DNA of 64,000 nt from assembly GCA_036571765.1 (NCBI GenBank), contig BROE01000003.1, forward strand, positions 12,721,955 through 12,785,954. Direction: 5' to 3'. The notes under the pieces were generated by a model. It had not been told where the DNA came from and did no database searches. It saw nothing but the letters and a program-made list of their open reading frames with translations. This document shows positions 23,301-36,204 of the stretch, piece by piece. Source of the stretch: Plecoglossus altivelis (taxonomy: Eukaryota; Chordata; Actinopteri; Osmeriformes; Plecoglossidae). Each line of letters begins with the position of its first letter. Within the stretch, counting starts at the first letter, position 1. Position numbers and translations under genes: made by a program.

Positions 23301-24490
23301 TTGGACAAAGATGTTCACTAGAGAGAAAAAAAACTCAGGCCTTCAATAGAGGGTATTGATTTTCATGAGAACCTTAAAACCTGCATTTTCTTGTCCTTGA
23401 AAATTCCAAGGCAGATAACAGCGCACAGAACATGTGTTTATTTGTGTGTTTTTGATTGAATTGAATACAGTTACCATATAATAGTGTTTTATCTCGCATG
23501 CCTGGGGACAACATATGCAAATAAACTGTAATGTTTGTTGCAATAAGATTATGGGGTTGCTCTTTATCTCATAAATGATCATATTGAATTTGTGATGATA
23601 ACAGAATAGAACTGCAAAATAAAAAGTGCTAACAATAAGATATGGGCCATGCAGCGCTATAGCTGCTCCAGCTTGCCATGGCATCGTATTGTCAGTGTTG
23701 AAGTCAATGTCTCTTGTCGGTCGAGTGTGGCCTGCATGAGCGGAAGGTCCATGCTCCACCTGAGGGCTGCAGGATAGTTCTGCGGAGTGATGCTGTGACC
23801 TGGCTTACCTGCACTACGACAAGAACGTGTTGTTTCATTAAGGAAGTGAGATCAGGGTGTCCGTCTGCAGACAGAAACATGATCAGACTCCTTTTCTCTG
23901 TCGAGTCTTTGGTGCAAGCATGCTGTGCTCTTTAGGTTGGAATACGACTGGGTGTGTGTGTGTTCGTGTGTGTGTGTACGTGTGTGTGTGTTGCTGTCAG
24001 ACTTGGGAAAGCATGACATTGGACAGGCCTCCCCTGACACCTGTACCCTTGCTGTGAGTAAGACAGGCTTCAGCCCAAGCCACAGTCACAAGTCTCAGAC
24101 CATTGGGGTGTGAAATGAACCTTAGAGTTAAGGCACGCACACATGCCACATACGTACACACACACACACACACACACACACGTGCCATATTTACGTACAC
24201 AAACGCCCCCCCCCCCACACACACACACACACGCACGCACGCACGCACCCACACAAAACACACTGTAGGATATTTCGGTCCAAAGTCTGTCTAAATCTCG
24301 TAGGAATTGAGCACACTGTGGAGCCAGAATAGTAACTTCCCATACTTTCGACCAAAAAGAAGTTGCTCCAGCAACAAGCTGGGGTGGTGCTACGCTGATT
24401 TTACGCTTGCTGTTTGGTTGCATTCACCGTCCATCAGTCTTAGGCTCTGAGGTCCTGCAGCCTCTACAGCGCCTCCATAGGGCAACCGAA
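20351..24490. other. Intergenic DNA upstream of brsk2
   Basis: Contains a CT microsatellite at 21001-21083, G runs near 21233 and 21252, pyrimidine tracts at 21370-21480 and 22120-22380, a CpG-rich stretch at 22380-22620, CA repeats at 24158-24181, a C run near 24208 and CA at 24216-24231. A+T-rich complex sequence at 23340-23700 may be regulatory. No exon recognised. Confidence 0.6.
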
Positions 24491-24499
24491 GCGGTGCAG

Positions 24500-24796
24500 G
24501 CTCACCAACAATGATATTCGGTTCCTGAAGCACTTGCGGTTCATCTGCAGCAAACGGAGAAGAGAGGGGTAGAGAGAATCGTACCTTCTCCAACAGCGTC
24601 TGAGGGAAAGTCCGAGCGAGAGAGAGAGAGAGAGAGGAGAGCGAGCACCCAAGAGAACGACTGAGAAAGATAGCGACGGCAGGAGGCAATAGGGCTGTGG
24701 AGTAAAAACAACGGCTGGACCTTCATATAGGATTGCGTTATTCTTAGAATAAACGCAACTGCGCCTCTGACAAAGTCTCTGTTTCCACACATCAAC
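24500..24796 (+). promoter_or_regulatory. brsk2: brsk2 5' UTR and probable promoter region
   Basis: Sequence directly upstream of the brsk2 start codon. It has a GA repeat at about 24618-24636 and a near-perfect inverted repeat at 24733-24758. The transcription start cannot be placed by eye, and I saw no clear TATA box. Confidence 0.45.
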
Positions 24797-24890
24797 ATGT
24801 CATCGTCTGGAAAAGACAACAGCGGTGCCCAACATGCCAATTACGTGGGACCCTATCGCTTGGAAAAGACGCTCGGAAAAGGACAGACAG
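24797..24890 (+). CDS. brsk2: BR serine/threonine-protein kinase 2, first coding exon
   Basis: AMPK-related kinase that acts downstream of LKB1 in neuronal polarity and presynaptic vesicle release. The exon gives MSSSGKDNSGAQHANYVG and then PYRLEKTLGKGQTG, the start of the kinase domain with the first part of the ATP-binding glycine loop (GKGQTG). It ends after the first base of a glycine codon, at donor GTTTGT (24891). Beyond that point the frame no longer resembles a kinase, which fixes the junction. The short leader before QHA fits BRSK2 better than BRSK1, whose leader is longer. ATG has A at -3. The next exon (expected to begin LVKLG) was not found anywhere downstream, so the gene continues past the window. 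Confidence 0.93.
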
Positions 24891-27205
24891 GTTTGTCGGC
24901 TTTCCATACTGCATCCCCTGTCGCCTTTAATTGCATAATCAGAGCCTCATTCGGACGGGTGTGTAGCGAGTTCTCATTCATCCGGATAGCTTTTGAAATG
25001 ACAAAAAGTGCCTGTTATGTCCGTGGACTATAGGTCCACCTGTCATAGGTCATGAATGTGGCGTTTGTTCCAACCCGCACATGCATTTTGTTGGTGGCTT
25101 GACCAGGCTATTCCAGAGCGGTCAGTGGGACGGGGGATTTGCTGCTCGGAGGTTTTGTCTTGTGTGATACCTTCATTTGGGGTTGGGTGTGTGTGTGTGT
25201 GTTGCCTGTCCAGCGTCCACACAAGGCAACTATCGATAGTGAAAAGGTATGCGTGTGTGTACGGTCGGTAGCCTATGTGGGTTTTATGAAATGGAACTTA
25301 TCCGCCGCGTCTATCTCGCCTTGTCTCCTAGTCGGCGATGTCCTGTGGTTTGAGCAGAACGCTAATCCTGATTTACCAGGATGACACCTGATCTATTCTG
25401 GTCTGCAGCGTTTCACGGTGCTCACGGAGTACCACACGCTGACTGGACCTCACCTCAATTTACCAGTAACATTATGAGCATGACTGGGCAGCTGTGGGCA
25501 TTTAGAAAGACCCTACTGAATTGGAAGTGAAAAAAATCTATTAACATAATTAAATTCAGTAAGCTAGGCTACTGACATTTTGCAGTCAGGATTAGAACTG
25601 AATTAAATGGTTGTCAAGTTTCTATATCAACTGGAACTTAAATGAATAACTTACAAAAATAAATATGGGCTGTTTGTTGAATCAAATGTTATTGAGTCCT
25701 AACCATTCAGTGATGCTCGTGTCAGCGTCTCACAAGGACCCTTTTGCCACACAGACGCTGTCCAGTCAGGTTGCGAGAGGCAATATTGTGTGTGGTCAGT
25801 GGTTGAGTGTGTTTGTGAGTGTGCAGCCAGAGCAGCAGGCAGAGAAACAGCTTCCATAGCTGCTCTGGAGCAGAGGAGTGATGCAACCCTCTCTCTGTGC
25901 TCGCTGCCCCGAAAAGGAGAGTGCTCTCCTCTGAACAGAGATTTTCAGCCCATCTGTTGTCTAAAACGGCTACAAAAGGCGCTACTTCCCCTACCCAGTC
26001 CAGCTGGTCATGCTGGTTTGCCTTGCTTGCCCGAGTGTGTGTGCGCGCGTGTGTTTTGTGTGTGTTTTTATATGTGAATGATTTGAGATCAAGCAGAATA
26101 CTACTTGTTTCACGGGATGTTGTTCAGTGCATCCTTCTAGTCCTCCTCAGATGCTGTGAAGTTGTAAGCGTATTGACACATCTGCTCTTTGTGTGTGTGT
26201 GTGTGTGTGTGCGTGTGTGTGTGTGTGTGCTTGTAGACTCAAAACGGGGTGAACGAGCAGGGATGGGAAGGGACACAATGAAAAATAGATGTGGGCTGAG
26301 CCAAAAAGAGAGAGAGGGAGATGATAGCAGGGAGGGAGAAAGGAGGGAGAGGGCAACAGAAAGAGAGGGAGAGAGAAAAGGGGAACGGGAGAGAGGGAGA
26401 GACACAGGCAGACAGAGGGGAGGAGTCTTGCTCCATATTGCACCAGTAACCTCAGCACTGCTGGAAGACACCTAGCCCGGTCTCTCGCCGTCCCTTCCTC
26501 ATGCATGTTTTGCCGGTGATGTTTACACCAGGGACTGTCACATGATGCTGGGTCAGACAGCCCTCTCGGCCTATCACTTTGCTAATGTGTGTTTGTTTAC
26601 TGAGGGGAAACACCTCTGTGTTTGTTCACGGGCACTGGAAATATTTGGTACAGTTTCCATGAGTTCACAGCTTATGTGAATTCAATAGTGCTTGTGTGTG
26701 TGTGTGTGTGTGTGAGTGAGTGTGTTTGTCCAGGGGGACTGAATAGCTGGATAGTGCTGTGTAGTTAGTCCAGCCATTGCAACTCAGATTAATGACAGTG
26801 CAGAACATCCAGCTCCTCCGTTAACCCATTGTTAATCTGTGCTCATTCTTTCCCATGCTGCAGTAGGCAGGGCTTGTCGGGTGTCCGGTGAGATTGGCGT
26901 CTGTGCCTGTCCAATGGGATAGGTCAGGGCCACCTCTCTCAGGCTGTGATTGGCTGGTATTAATAGAGGAGAGAGTGGAAGGCCAAGGGTTGATCTGGCC
27001 ATCCTGATCAGAGCGATGGTGCTGCCTGGTCCATGTTCATTAAGTGATTAGGCGTGGGCGCGCACACGCACAGACAGTTTACACACACATACTGTACATA
27101 CACACACACTTGTCCACAGAACTGGCTTGGCGTCCGGCTCTAATCCCTTACACAGCCAAGTCCTCTCAGCTCTCACTCACGCTCTCACGTGGCCCAGGGA
27201 AGGAC
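24891..27205 (+). other. brsk2: brsk2 intron 1, first part
   Basis: Complex sequence with TG repeats near 25190 and 26190-26231 and a purine-rich GA tract at 26305-26420. No exon or other gene recognised. Confidence 0.65.
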
Positions 27206-28340
27206 AGAGTAGCACAGAACAGTAGTACAGCACAGCAGTACAGGGCAGCAGTACAGCACAGTAGTACAGCACAGCAGTACCGGAAAGCAGTACAGCACAG
27301 CAGTACAGAACATTAGTACAGAACAGTAGTACAGATCAGCAGTACAGCACAGCAGTACAGAACAGTGGTACAGATCAGCAGTACAGAACAGCAGTACAGG
27401 GCAGCAGTACGGCACAGTAGTACAGAACAGCAGTACAGAACAGGAGTACAGGGCAGCAGTACAGAACAGCAGTACAGAACAGCAGTACAGAACAGCAGTA
27501 CAGAACAGCAGTAAAGAACAGCAGTACAGAACAGCAGTACAGAACAGCAGTACAGGGCAGCAGTAAAGAACAGCAGTACAGCACAGAGCAGTACAGGGCA
27601 GCAGTACGGCACAGTAGTACAGAACAGCAGTACAGAACAGCAGTACAGCACAGTAGTACAGAACAGCATTACAGAACAGCAGTAGAGAACAGCAGTACAG
27701 AACAGCAGTACAGAACAGCAGTACAGGGCAGCAGTAAAGAACAGCAGTACAGCACAGCAGTACAGAACAGCAGTACAGCACAGCAGTACAGCACAGCAGT
27801 ACAGCACAGCAGTACAGAACAGCAGTACAGAACAGCAGTACAGGGCAGCAGTACGGCACAGTAGTACAGAACAGCAGTACAGGGCAGCAGTACGGCACAG
27901 TAGTACAGAACAGCAGTACAGGGCAGCAGTAAAGAACAGCAGTACAGAACAGCAGTACAGAACAGCAGAACAGAACAGCCAGCAGTAACAGCACAGTATC
28001 AGCACAGTATCAGCACAGTAACAGCATAGTAACAGAACAGCAGTAGAGAATAGCAGTACAGAACAGCAGTACAGAACAGCAGAACAGAACAGCAGTTAAA
28101 TAAAGAACAGCAAGTACAGAACAGACCACGCATAAAGCACAGCACAGTTACAGCACAGCAGTACAGCACAGCAGTACAGAACAGCAGTACAGAACAGCAG
28201 TACAGCACAGCAGTACAGCACAGCAGTACAGAACAGCAGTATAGCACAGCAGTACAGAACAGCAGTACAGAACAGCAGTACAGAACAGCAGTACAGGGCA
28301 GCAGGAAAAAGCAGCAGTACAGTAAAACAGGGCAGAAAAG
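27206..28340. repeat. 13-bp satellite-like array, about 1.1 kb
   Basis: The unit is GTACAGAACAGCA (variants with GCACAG, GGGCAG, AAAGAACAG), repeated roughly 80 times with an interruption near 28090-28150. The unit has no stop in any minus frame and 13 is not a multiple of 3, so the array reads as a 13-residue Cys/Leu/Val periodic peptide over 269, 230 and 140 codons. These are by-products of the repeat, not genes. Degenerate units persist to about 28400. Confidence 0.95.
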
Positions 28341-30611
28341 CTCTTCAGGGTAGCTGAACAGGACAGATGTGTGGAGAAGCAGCACAGTAAAACAGTACAA
28401 TGTAGCAGGGCTCCAGAGCACTGCAGCATACCAACTGTACTCAGTGATTAGGGAAGAGGGTGAGAAGGAGGGATGATTGGCTCGTTTTTGAGGATTTGAA
28501 GCAGAACCCCCTCAGTGAAGGTTAATTACACAAACATGGACTCCATTTTCAGGCCCAAGAACCTTGCACTAGTCCTTGTGACTGTCAACACTGGAGAGGC
28601 TCTCGTGCACCTCTTACGAAGGCCGTGTGTGTTTGTGTGTCAGAGTCAAAGCGGGACTTGGTGACACCGCACATGCCTTCGTCTAACTTCCCCTCCCCAA
28701 GGCAGTCATCACTTTCAATCAGGCTTCAGCCTCTTTTTATGAGAGAATCAGACAGTTTAATAGTCCTGTAGCATGTCTGTTGGGTTGTATAATGTTCCGA
28801 CGAAATGACTGTTGGGTCGGCTAATGTCCTGTTGATATGATTGTTAAGCGACGTAAAGTTATGTCTGCAAGGTTATGTCATGTTTCAGGGACGTCTCTTG
28901 GCTTGTGAAACAGTTAACATTAGCTGCACCAGGCTTAGAGGAGGACTAATTGACGCGTCTCTGCCTTGGTAGCCTGCTAGTTTTAGGAGCAGCTATTACT
29001 GTAAGAAGTCGCACAAGCCTTATTCACCAGCTCTGTGTCTCTTCATTAAAGCCCAAGTGAAGATGGGGTTCGAAAATGACAGGACTGACCTGCAGACAAA
29101 ATAGTCTTGTTTTAAACCAAACAACCAGCACATTGCAGTAATTTACCGATCTTCAACATCTAAATTATACAGCGGTATTAATCAAACAGGACTACAAAAA
29201 CAGCACTTCAAGCTGTTTTTCTCCCAGAAGGTGGTATTAAAGTGCGACTAAGACCTATTGTCTGAGAATACCAGCAGCTAATCCAATCACAGTACTTGTT
29301 ATTGGGAGGCTTGGCAGGGAGTTAGAGTTGGTACACTATCCTTGGAGCCTGCTGTTGCTGTTGTGTTCGTGAGGTGAAGTTACCGGTGGATCCAAACTTT
29401 CAATGGAGCCGTCTGACAGCCAGCTGTGTGTGTGTGTGTGCGTGTGCGTGCGCGTGTGCGTATGTGTGTGTGTCTGATTTCTGTTACCGCCTGGTGGAAG
29501 GTCTCCAGGCGTTTGTTCAGACTGCGTCCACTTCAGTAGTGGTCATTTCAGAAATTTGTCTTCCCATTTGTTGCACTCTCTCTCTCTCCCTTTATCTCTC
29601 TCTCCCACTCTCTCACGCTCCCTCTCTCTTCATCACTTACACACAAACGATTGCACGCACTCTTGTAACATATTGACAGAGCAGAGGCCTCTGTGTAACG
29701 CACGGCCAGTTAAAAACGTTAATTTGACGGTGATTGATAGCTGGTGATAGGTGAAACAGATCAATGCTGCCTCTCCTAGGTTTTCTGTCCAGCAGAGAGA
29801 ATCCATACTGTTTCACAGCTGATCATAGGCCTGATGATGACAAGTGAATGGGGAAAGCCAATTCGATGCTGTCAATGGAAACCATTCAGATACATGGGAA
29901 CTGTCTCAGCACAATTGAGGACGAGAGGAGAGGAGGAGGGGGGGGGGGGGTTGGGTTGGGATGGGATGGGGGAGAGAAATGGGGTTAGATGCCTGTGTAG
30001 GTATTGTATGTCTTAGTGGGAAAGGAGGATTCTCATAGCCTGACCTAAATCAGCCATTGTTTCCAGCAAGCTGCACTGTGCAGGAAGCTACCTCACAGGT
30101 GTGTGTCTTTACTGTAACATTACACGTGAGGACTAGAACCTGCCCATGGCTGAGCTGAACATCATCACTACATCTAGGTCATGCTCACCAGTGTCCTCTC
30201 TTTAGCATTCCTGAAATAACACCCAAGGTCGGGGAACCACTGACCCTGTCGTGGGCAGCGGGCCTCCCTGCTGGACTGTGCTCCGGCAGGGCTAGCTTTC
30301 TGTACTCTCCCCCCTGGCAGCTCCTTGTTTGTGTGGAGCTCTGGAGGTCTAGTCTCTGCTACTGTGCTGCGGGCAAACTTACTGCCTCCCCGAGCCCTGA
30401 AATGAATCCTAAGTAGTTTTGTTTGTGTGCGCGCGTGTGCGCGTGCGTGTGTGTGTATTTATATATTGTATTTGTATGTGTGAGTTTAAAAGAAGCTGGC
30501 CAGTCTCCATATTTTTCTAGTTTATACAAACAATGCTGGAAGGCTACATGAAAACCTAGACAAATGCACACAAAAGTCAACCCCACACACACGCATACAC
30601 ATACACATACA

Positions 30612-30648
<37 letters not shown>

Positions 30649-32087
30649 TTCGTAACACTGACTGAGGCTGTAGTTCCTCACTGTCTGTCTCTTCAGCTGA
30701 CGTTATTTAATGAAGGTCTCGGCCATTGACTGTTGCTCTCCTCTCTTGTCCTTCCTCCGTCTCTCTCTCTCTTCATCACTCTTTCCCTCGCTCTATTCCT
30801 TTACCTCTCGCTCTCCCTCTCTCCTGCACTTCTCAAGTCAGGACTCTTACAGGGATTCAGCCATGTGTTAAACCAGACAAGACCTCTGTGGAATTGCATC
30901 GATTGTGGTGAATGTATGTAGCCAATGATTTTCAAAGATTAATGATGGGGAAAGGAAGGAGAGATGGAAGCGAGGTTAAGGGAGAGGGGGAACGGAGAGA
31001 GAGAGAGGAAAGGAGGCTTGAAAACTAGGAGGCGTGAAACCATGCGCAAGTCTTGACTGTTCCTATCGCATGGGAGGATGTTACTTAAGGCACTTTATTG
31101 ATGATTCTCTTCATGATTCCCCCCCCCACCCCTTCCCTGACCTTCAAAGGAGAGGCGCTTGGTCACCCTGTTCGTGAGAAGGGGTCAGAAGGTGGTGTGT
31201 CAGCAGCCTTGGCCACGGTGTGATCGAGGGGCTGTGTGTCTGGGGAGCTGTGTGTCTGGGGAGCTGTGTGTCTGTTGTTGGACCAGCCTTGTCTTGTCCT
31301 GTTCAGGTCCTAACGCAGCGTAGCCAGAACCACTCTCCTCTTTCCTCACCTGTTCGGAAGCGAGGAGAATCGGAACTGGAAGACAGGGCTGCCATGGTTG
31401 ATTAGGAAAGACACACACGGGTTCGCCTTCTGTTTCTGTCTGCTGTGGCCGGTATTTTGCTGTTATCACCTCATGTTAGTTTGAATTTCACGGCCGAGGG
31501 TTTCGGGACACCGAAGAGAAAATGGTGAAAGACGCACGCAATATTCAGAACCTTCCCCCGTGGCCATCCGATTGTTACATTTATTTAGAACCACTCTCCG
31601 TTATTTCAATAAAAATGTGTGGTGTGCCAATACAATACATCTCTTTATCAAGCCTCAACCTGTGGGTTCCTATTCGCTAGCCAGCCAGTATGTCAGCCAA
31701 TCAAATAGACAGCCAGATTTCCTTTTACAATCAGCCATTCAGACAATCAGCCAGTCAAGTAATCAGACAGGTAGCCCTAGTCAGTCAGTCAGTTAGTTAG
31801 TTATAATTTAGCTCTTTTCTGGCTGATCCTTGGGCAGTGTGGCAGATTTAAGAGTCCAACATGAAACGTCTGTTCACTTGGCTGTGTCTGTAATTAGTGA
31901 TGGCTGGTAATATCCCCCACTCTTCCTCTCTCCTCTGTCTTCCTCTCTCACTCTCTTCCTCGCAGCCTCTCAGCCTGTTCTTCTTCCTTCTTCTTTTTTC
32001 TGCCACTCCATTCCGCCATTTATCATTTTAACACTTAGATACCCTGAGAGTATTGCTTCTCTCCCTCCCTATTGGTCCAACCATTGG

Positions 32088-32212
32088 CCTGTCTGATTGG
32101 TCCTGTCTAGGTTCTATTTGATTGGTTCTGTTCAGGTTCTGTCTGACTGGACCTGTCTAGGTTCTGTCTGAGTGGTTCTGTCTAGGTTCCGTCTTATTGG
32201 TGTTGGCCAGGT
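32088..32212. repeat. 25-bp minisatellite, 5 copies
   Basis: The unit is close to TCTGTCTGATTGGTCCTGTC plus TAGGT. Five contiguous diverged copies, each carrying a TTGG/CTGG core. Confidence 0.85.
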
Positions 32213-32367
32213 TCTAAGTTCTGTGAGAACGTCAAAGTGCCTGCCTAAGCTGAGTGTCTGGTTGTCATGGTTTCCCTGCTTCTAGCTGGTTCCCAGTCTG
32301 GCCTCACAAAGGCAGAGCTTTCCCTCTCTATCCCTCCCTCTCTCTCCCTCCCTCTCTCTCCCTTCCT

Positions 32368-32420
<53 letters not shown>

Positions 32421-33966
32421 CATGCCCACTCTCTCTCTCAGACGCATAAGTTGCAGGGGAGACAGGCAGACTGTGAAATCCACTCTGTTGGTTGTGTATA
32501 TGTGTGCCTGTTTGTCTGTATAGCTATGTCACTTGTTTGTTTGAGTATGTGTGTTGATGCAGGAGGTGTGTGTGTCTTTGTTAAAAGTGTCATTATGCAT
32601 GTGTGTGTTACTGTGAGTGTGTGTGTGTGTGTGTGTATGCATGCGTGTGCGTTTGTGTGTATGTCAGACAGGCTTTCCCTGCACTCTGTGCTTGGTTGTG
32701 TGTTGTCGCTAAAGCCCTCAGATTAGCACATGTGGGGAGCCATGCAGGCTTTGGCTGCTGTCAGATAGGATTGGTTGGCTGTCCTCAGATCAGGGGTTAG
32801 CACTGGCCTTAAATCCTAGCCTCCAGTCCCAGGCCCAATCTTTGCCTAAAGCCCAGCCTCAGCCCCAGCCTCAGCCTCAGCCTCAGCCCTGGGCAAAGGT
32901 CCAGCTGTTGGCCTACGCCCAACACCAACCCCAAGCCTTTAGAGGAACCACAAGACTCAGTGGCTACTTTGCACGATAGCATCAGGTGACTTCCCATTCT
33001 GTTCCCAGTAGCCTCCTATGTTAAGCTAAGTCTATGTACACCTCAGGCAGTGACTGGCATTCACAGGTGGTCCATCAGATAGCTGCTTTGTACACAAGCA
33101 CCCCTGGGCAGGGAGCTGTTTGGTGCCCAGCCTGGCACAGCAGAGAGGTGGCACGGCTCCTGAAAAGAAACAGGCAGATCTGAGCAGGATGGCATTAGCG
33201 CGACTGGTCTTAAACCAACCTGTTATGGCTGTGGCTCGGTGTTCTGAAGCTTGGCTGGCGCCAGTGGTGGCTAGCTAACTAGTTAGCATTGCCAGGTACA
33301 TCAGAAGTCCTCTGCGACTCAGCGGGTGAAGCGTGCCTCGGTCCGTTCACGGTGTTCGAGTGCGGCCTTGCCAGTGTTGGTGGACGTCCTCATTCCGTAC
33401 GCAGGTGTTGCCACACAACTGGCTTCGCTCCCCACGGAAGCCATTTCCTGTCCTCATCGTAGAGTCATCAATCACAGAGGTCCCGCTTTGAAACAGTCAA
33501 GTGAATGTGGATCTCCGGTGCCAGATCCTCTCTCCGTTCTGTCATGATGATTATGTTGAAAGGGATAAGGGTTACTTTGAGTCAGGCTGAGGGGGAGAAC
33601 GGCATAAATGTGCCTGGATTTTCTCATGGCCCCGGATGGCAAAGCTCAAGTTGGTCTGTCTTCCAGATCTTTCTCTCCAACTTGTTTACGATTCGTGAGA
33701 GTTTAAGAGTGTGAATCGGATCAAATGTAATACTGACGTCGTGATTTGGCTTATGCCCGTTTTCTCGTTTGGGTCGGGTCAACAGATCAGCGGTCAGCGA
33801 GCTCGCAGTAGGAGAGTGGAATGTGCTGTGTCATGATGAACTGCTGCTGCAAATCAAAAACCATGTTGGCATGGATTTACTTATTAACTAAAGCTAATGC
33901 TTCTAGACAATGTGTTGCACTGTAAACTGTTGTCGTGTTAGAAAGCCTAAGTCGTTCATGGCAGTC

Positions 33967-34013
<47 letters not shown>

Positions 34014-34484
34014 GCCTGTATTCTCTTCGTCACTCTCACAAAGACACGCCCACACACACACACACACACATTTTTGTCCCTTTAGATTTTTTGCTGGTCA
34101 TGGCTTCTGCAAAGCATGCTGGGTAAACTTCAGTGACGTTAACTGTGCCCACTTGCTTCACTTTACAGCGGTCCTCTATGACTCTAAAGACAGGGATTGA
34201 TTGAGTGATTAAGGGGAAGTGAGGAGAAAAGACTCCACTCTCCATCCCAGATGGTGGGCTTTTTACTCAGCCCTCAAAGCTGCTTAATTCTCATGTTTGC
34301 CATGTAGTTCCCACGATGCTGTGTGTGTTCCACCTCTTAACAGTGTTTTTTGTTTCACAAACTATTTGTCTTCATCAAAGTAGTCCGAAAGCTTTAGTTG
34401 ATCGAACGTAGATGAGAGACAGAGAGAGAGATTGTTGGGTGAGAGAGAGTCGTAGTGTTTGAAGCAAGTGTCAATGCCTCTATT

Positions 34485-34485
<1 letters not shown>

Positions 34486-34568
<83 letters not shown>

Positions 34569-34569
34569 C
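34486..34569. repeat. (CAGG)21 tetranucleotide tract
   Basis: 84 bp of perfect AGGC/CAGG repeat with no interruption. It gives false Gln-Ala-Gly-Arg frames. Confidence 0.97.
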
Positions 34570-36204
34570 GCTGTGCAGCAGTGTGGCTTCTGGTTTTGCT
34601 GGAATCCCTATTCGGACTGCAGCAGGGTTCTGACGTCAGTTCAGGGAAATGCAGCCACAGCAGGACTGCTGTGAAACTCAGTCAGTGCAACTTGAGGACA
34701 CACACACACACACCTGAACACACACAGTAGTGGACAGCTGCAAACACACACACCTCCTTGCAATCTCACAATCCTGGAGGAAGGGTGAATCCGCCTCATG
34801 CCTTAAGGATATTAAGGAAGGCCGTTCTTCATCTTCTCGTATCTGTCCTCGACCTAACCTCACACACACATTAGCTTGCAGCCACTATACGCTCACACGC
34901 ACAGTACCGACCTGCACACTCACTCCGTTTACTCGGGTATATAAACAGGAAGAGGATGTAGGGAACATCCTGTAAAGGATAACAAGCCTGGCCACATACG
35001 TACCGTGATCAGTGCCTCTCCTACGTCTTTGCTGCGAGGTGTCAGTTACCACGGCAACCCTTGGCATGCTGGACCGGCGTTGGCTTGCTCACGGCGATGA
35101 CGCATGTCGGTGGCCGTGTTTGTTTACACGGCTAACAGTACTGTACGCGTTCGTTTTCTGGATTCCGGTGTGCCAGAGATGAGACCCAAATAATATAAAA
35201 AGCCGGTCTGCATGTGTCTGCATCATAATGTTACCATCTCAAGGAATGTGCATTGGCAGCATCTTGTGCTACAGCTGTGAAGTAGCAATACACCGCACAG
35301 ATCTTGTCCCCCCGCAGCTTGGATCGTCTCCACCCGTCATCCCTAGGGGCCCGGTACCTCAAGCGCTCCCCCCACCCTCGGTGCTCTGTGGCTGGGTGCT
35401 AGTTCTCTCCCTCCCCCACCCCTCTCTCTGTGGCCTTGCAATCATAACTGCATCTCAGGCTCAAATCGAATATTTCAATGTCTTCTCCTTAGAGTGCACT
35501 CAGCACAAAGATTCATAGAGAGAGCAGGGCTCTCTTTGTGGGGTGTGTGGTATATTGTATTACGCAACCCCATCCACCCCCTTCACCCCCCCCACACACC
35601 TGATGGAGGTATCCTTCTTGTCTCTCCCCTCGGGTCGTCAGGTAAACTCACTGTGGCATGCAAATTTCACGATTGGATTTCCCAAGCAGCAAGCTGAAAT
35701 TTAAGCTCTTGGAGATGTACAATAACTCAGATTCAATTAATCCCCATGCGTGCACGCACACATTCATATCAGACGGTACATATTCAGCTGAATGACTTGA
35801 CTGGGATTGTTTCAGGCTCTGGGCCAGGTGATAGACTGATCCCATTGTTGGGGCGGCGCTCCAGAGCGTAGCCACGCCCCTGTGTGTGTGTGGGGGAGAG
35901 CTGATGCTGCTCCTCATAGCTCCGTTTACAGCTCAGCAGCCGCTCCTCTCGTCCTGGAAAAGACCCATCACTCCTGTCTGACTCATCTCTGCCTCTTTTG
36001 TCATCCCTCCCTCCCTCCCTCCCTCTCCTCCCCCTCTCTCTCTTTCTCTCTGGTACTCTCTCTCAATTGCACTCCCTCATTCTTTCTCTTACGCCGCGTC
36101 TCTCCGTACCCCCACACGCCCCCTCTCTGCCTCGCTCTCTCCTTTTGTCTCTCCGTCTTCACATTCCCTCCTCTCTTCCACTCCTCCACTTATCTGGTTC
36201 CCAT

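Larger units (their letters stand above)
28341..36204 (+). other. brsk2: brsk2 intron 1, second part
   Basis: Complex, possibly regulatory sequence at 28740-29340. Then many short repeats: TG at 29427-29475, G run at 29938-29950, CA at 30616-30647, CT tracts at 30760-30830 and 31920-32000, the 25-bp minisatellite, CT at 32366-32417, 6-bp CAGCCT repeats at 32855-32890, CT at 33971-34009, and (CAGG)21. A pyrimidine tract ends the section at 36000-36180. No exon found. Confidence 0.65.

Noticed and set aside
24891..25033. Continuation of the brsk2 exon past GKGQTG
   Set aside because: The translation after the glycine loop stops resembling a kinase exactly at a GT donor, so it is intron.
27185..28421. 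Minus-strand frames of 269, 230 and 140 codons with Cys/Leu/Val-rich peptide
   Set aside because: They are the readout of the 13-bp tandem unit, which lacks stops in every minus frame. All frames give the same 13-residue period, with no signal peptide or flanking gene structure.
33326..33547. GTGAAG-containing stretch tested as brsk2 exon 2
   Set aside because: Its translation (RVKRASVRSR) does not match the expected LVKLG kinase segment.
34455..34730. RQAG-repeat frame of 91 codons
   Set aside because: Direct translation of (CAGG)21.
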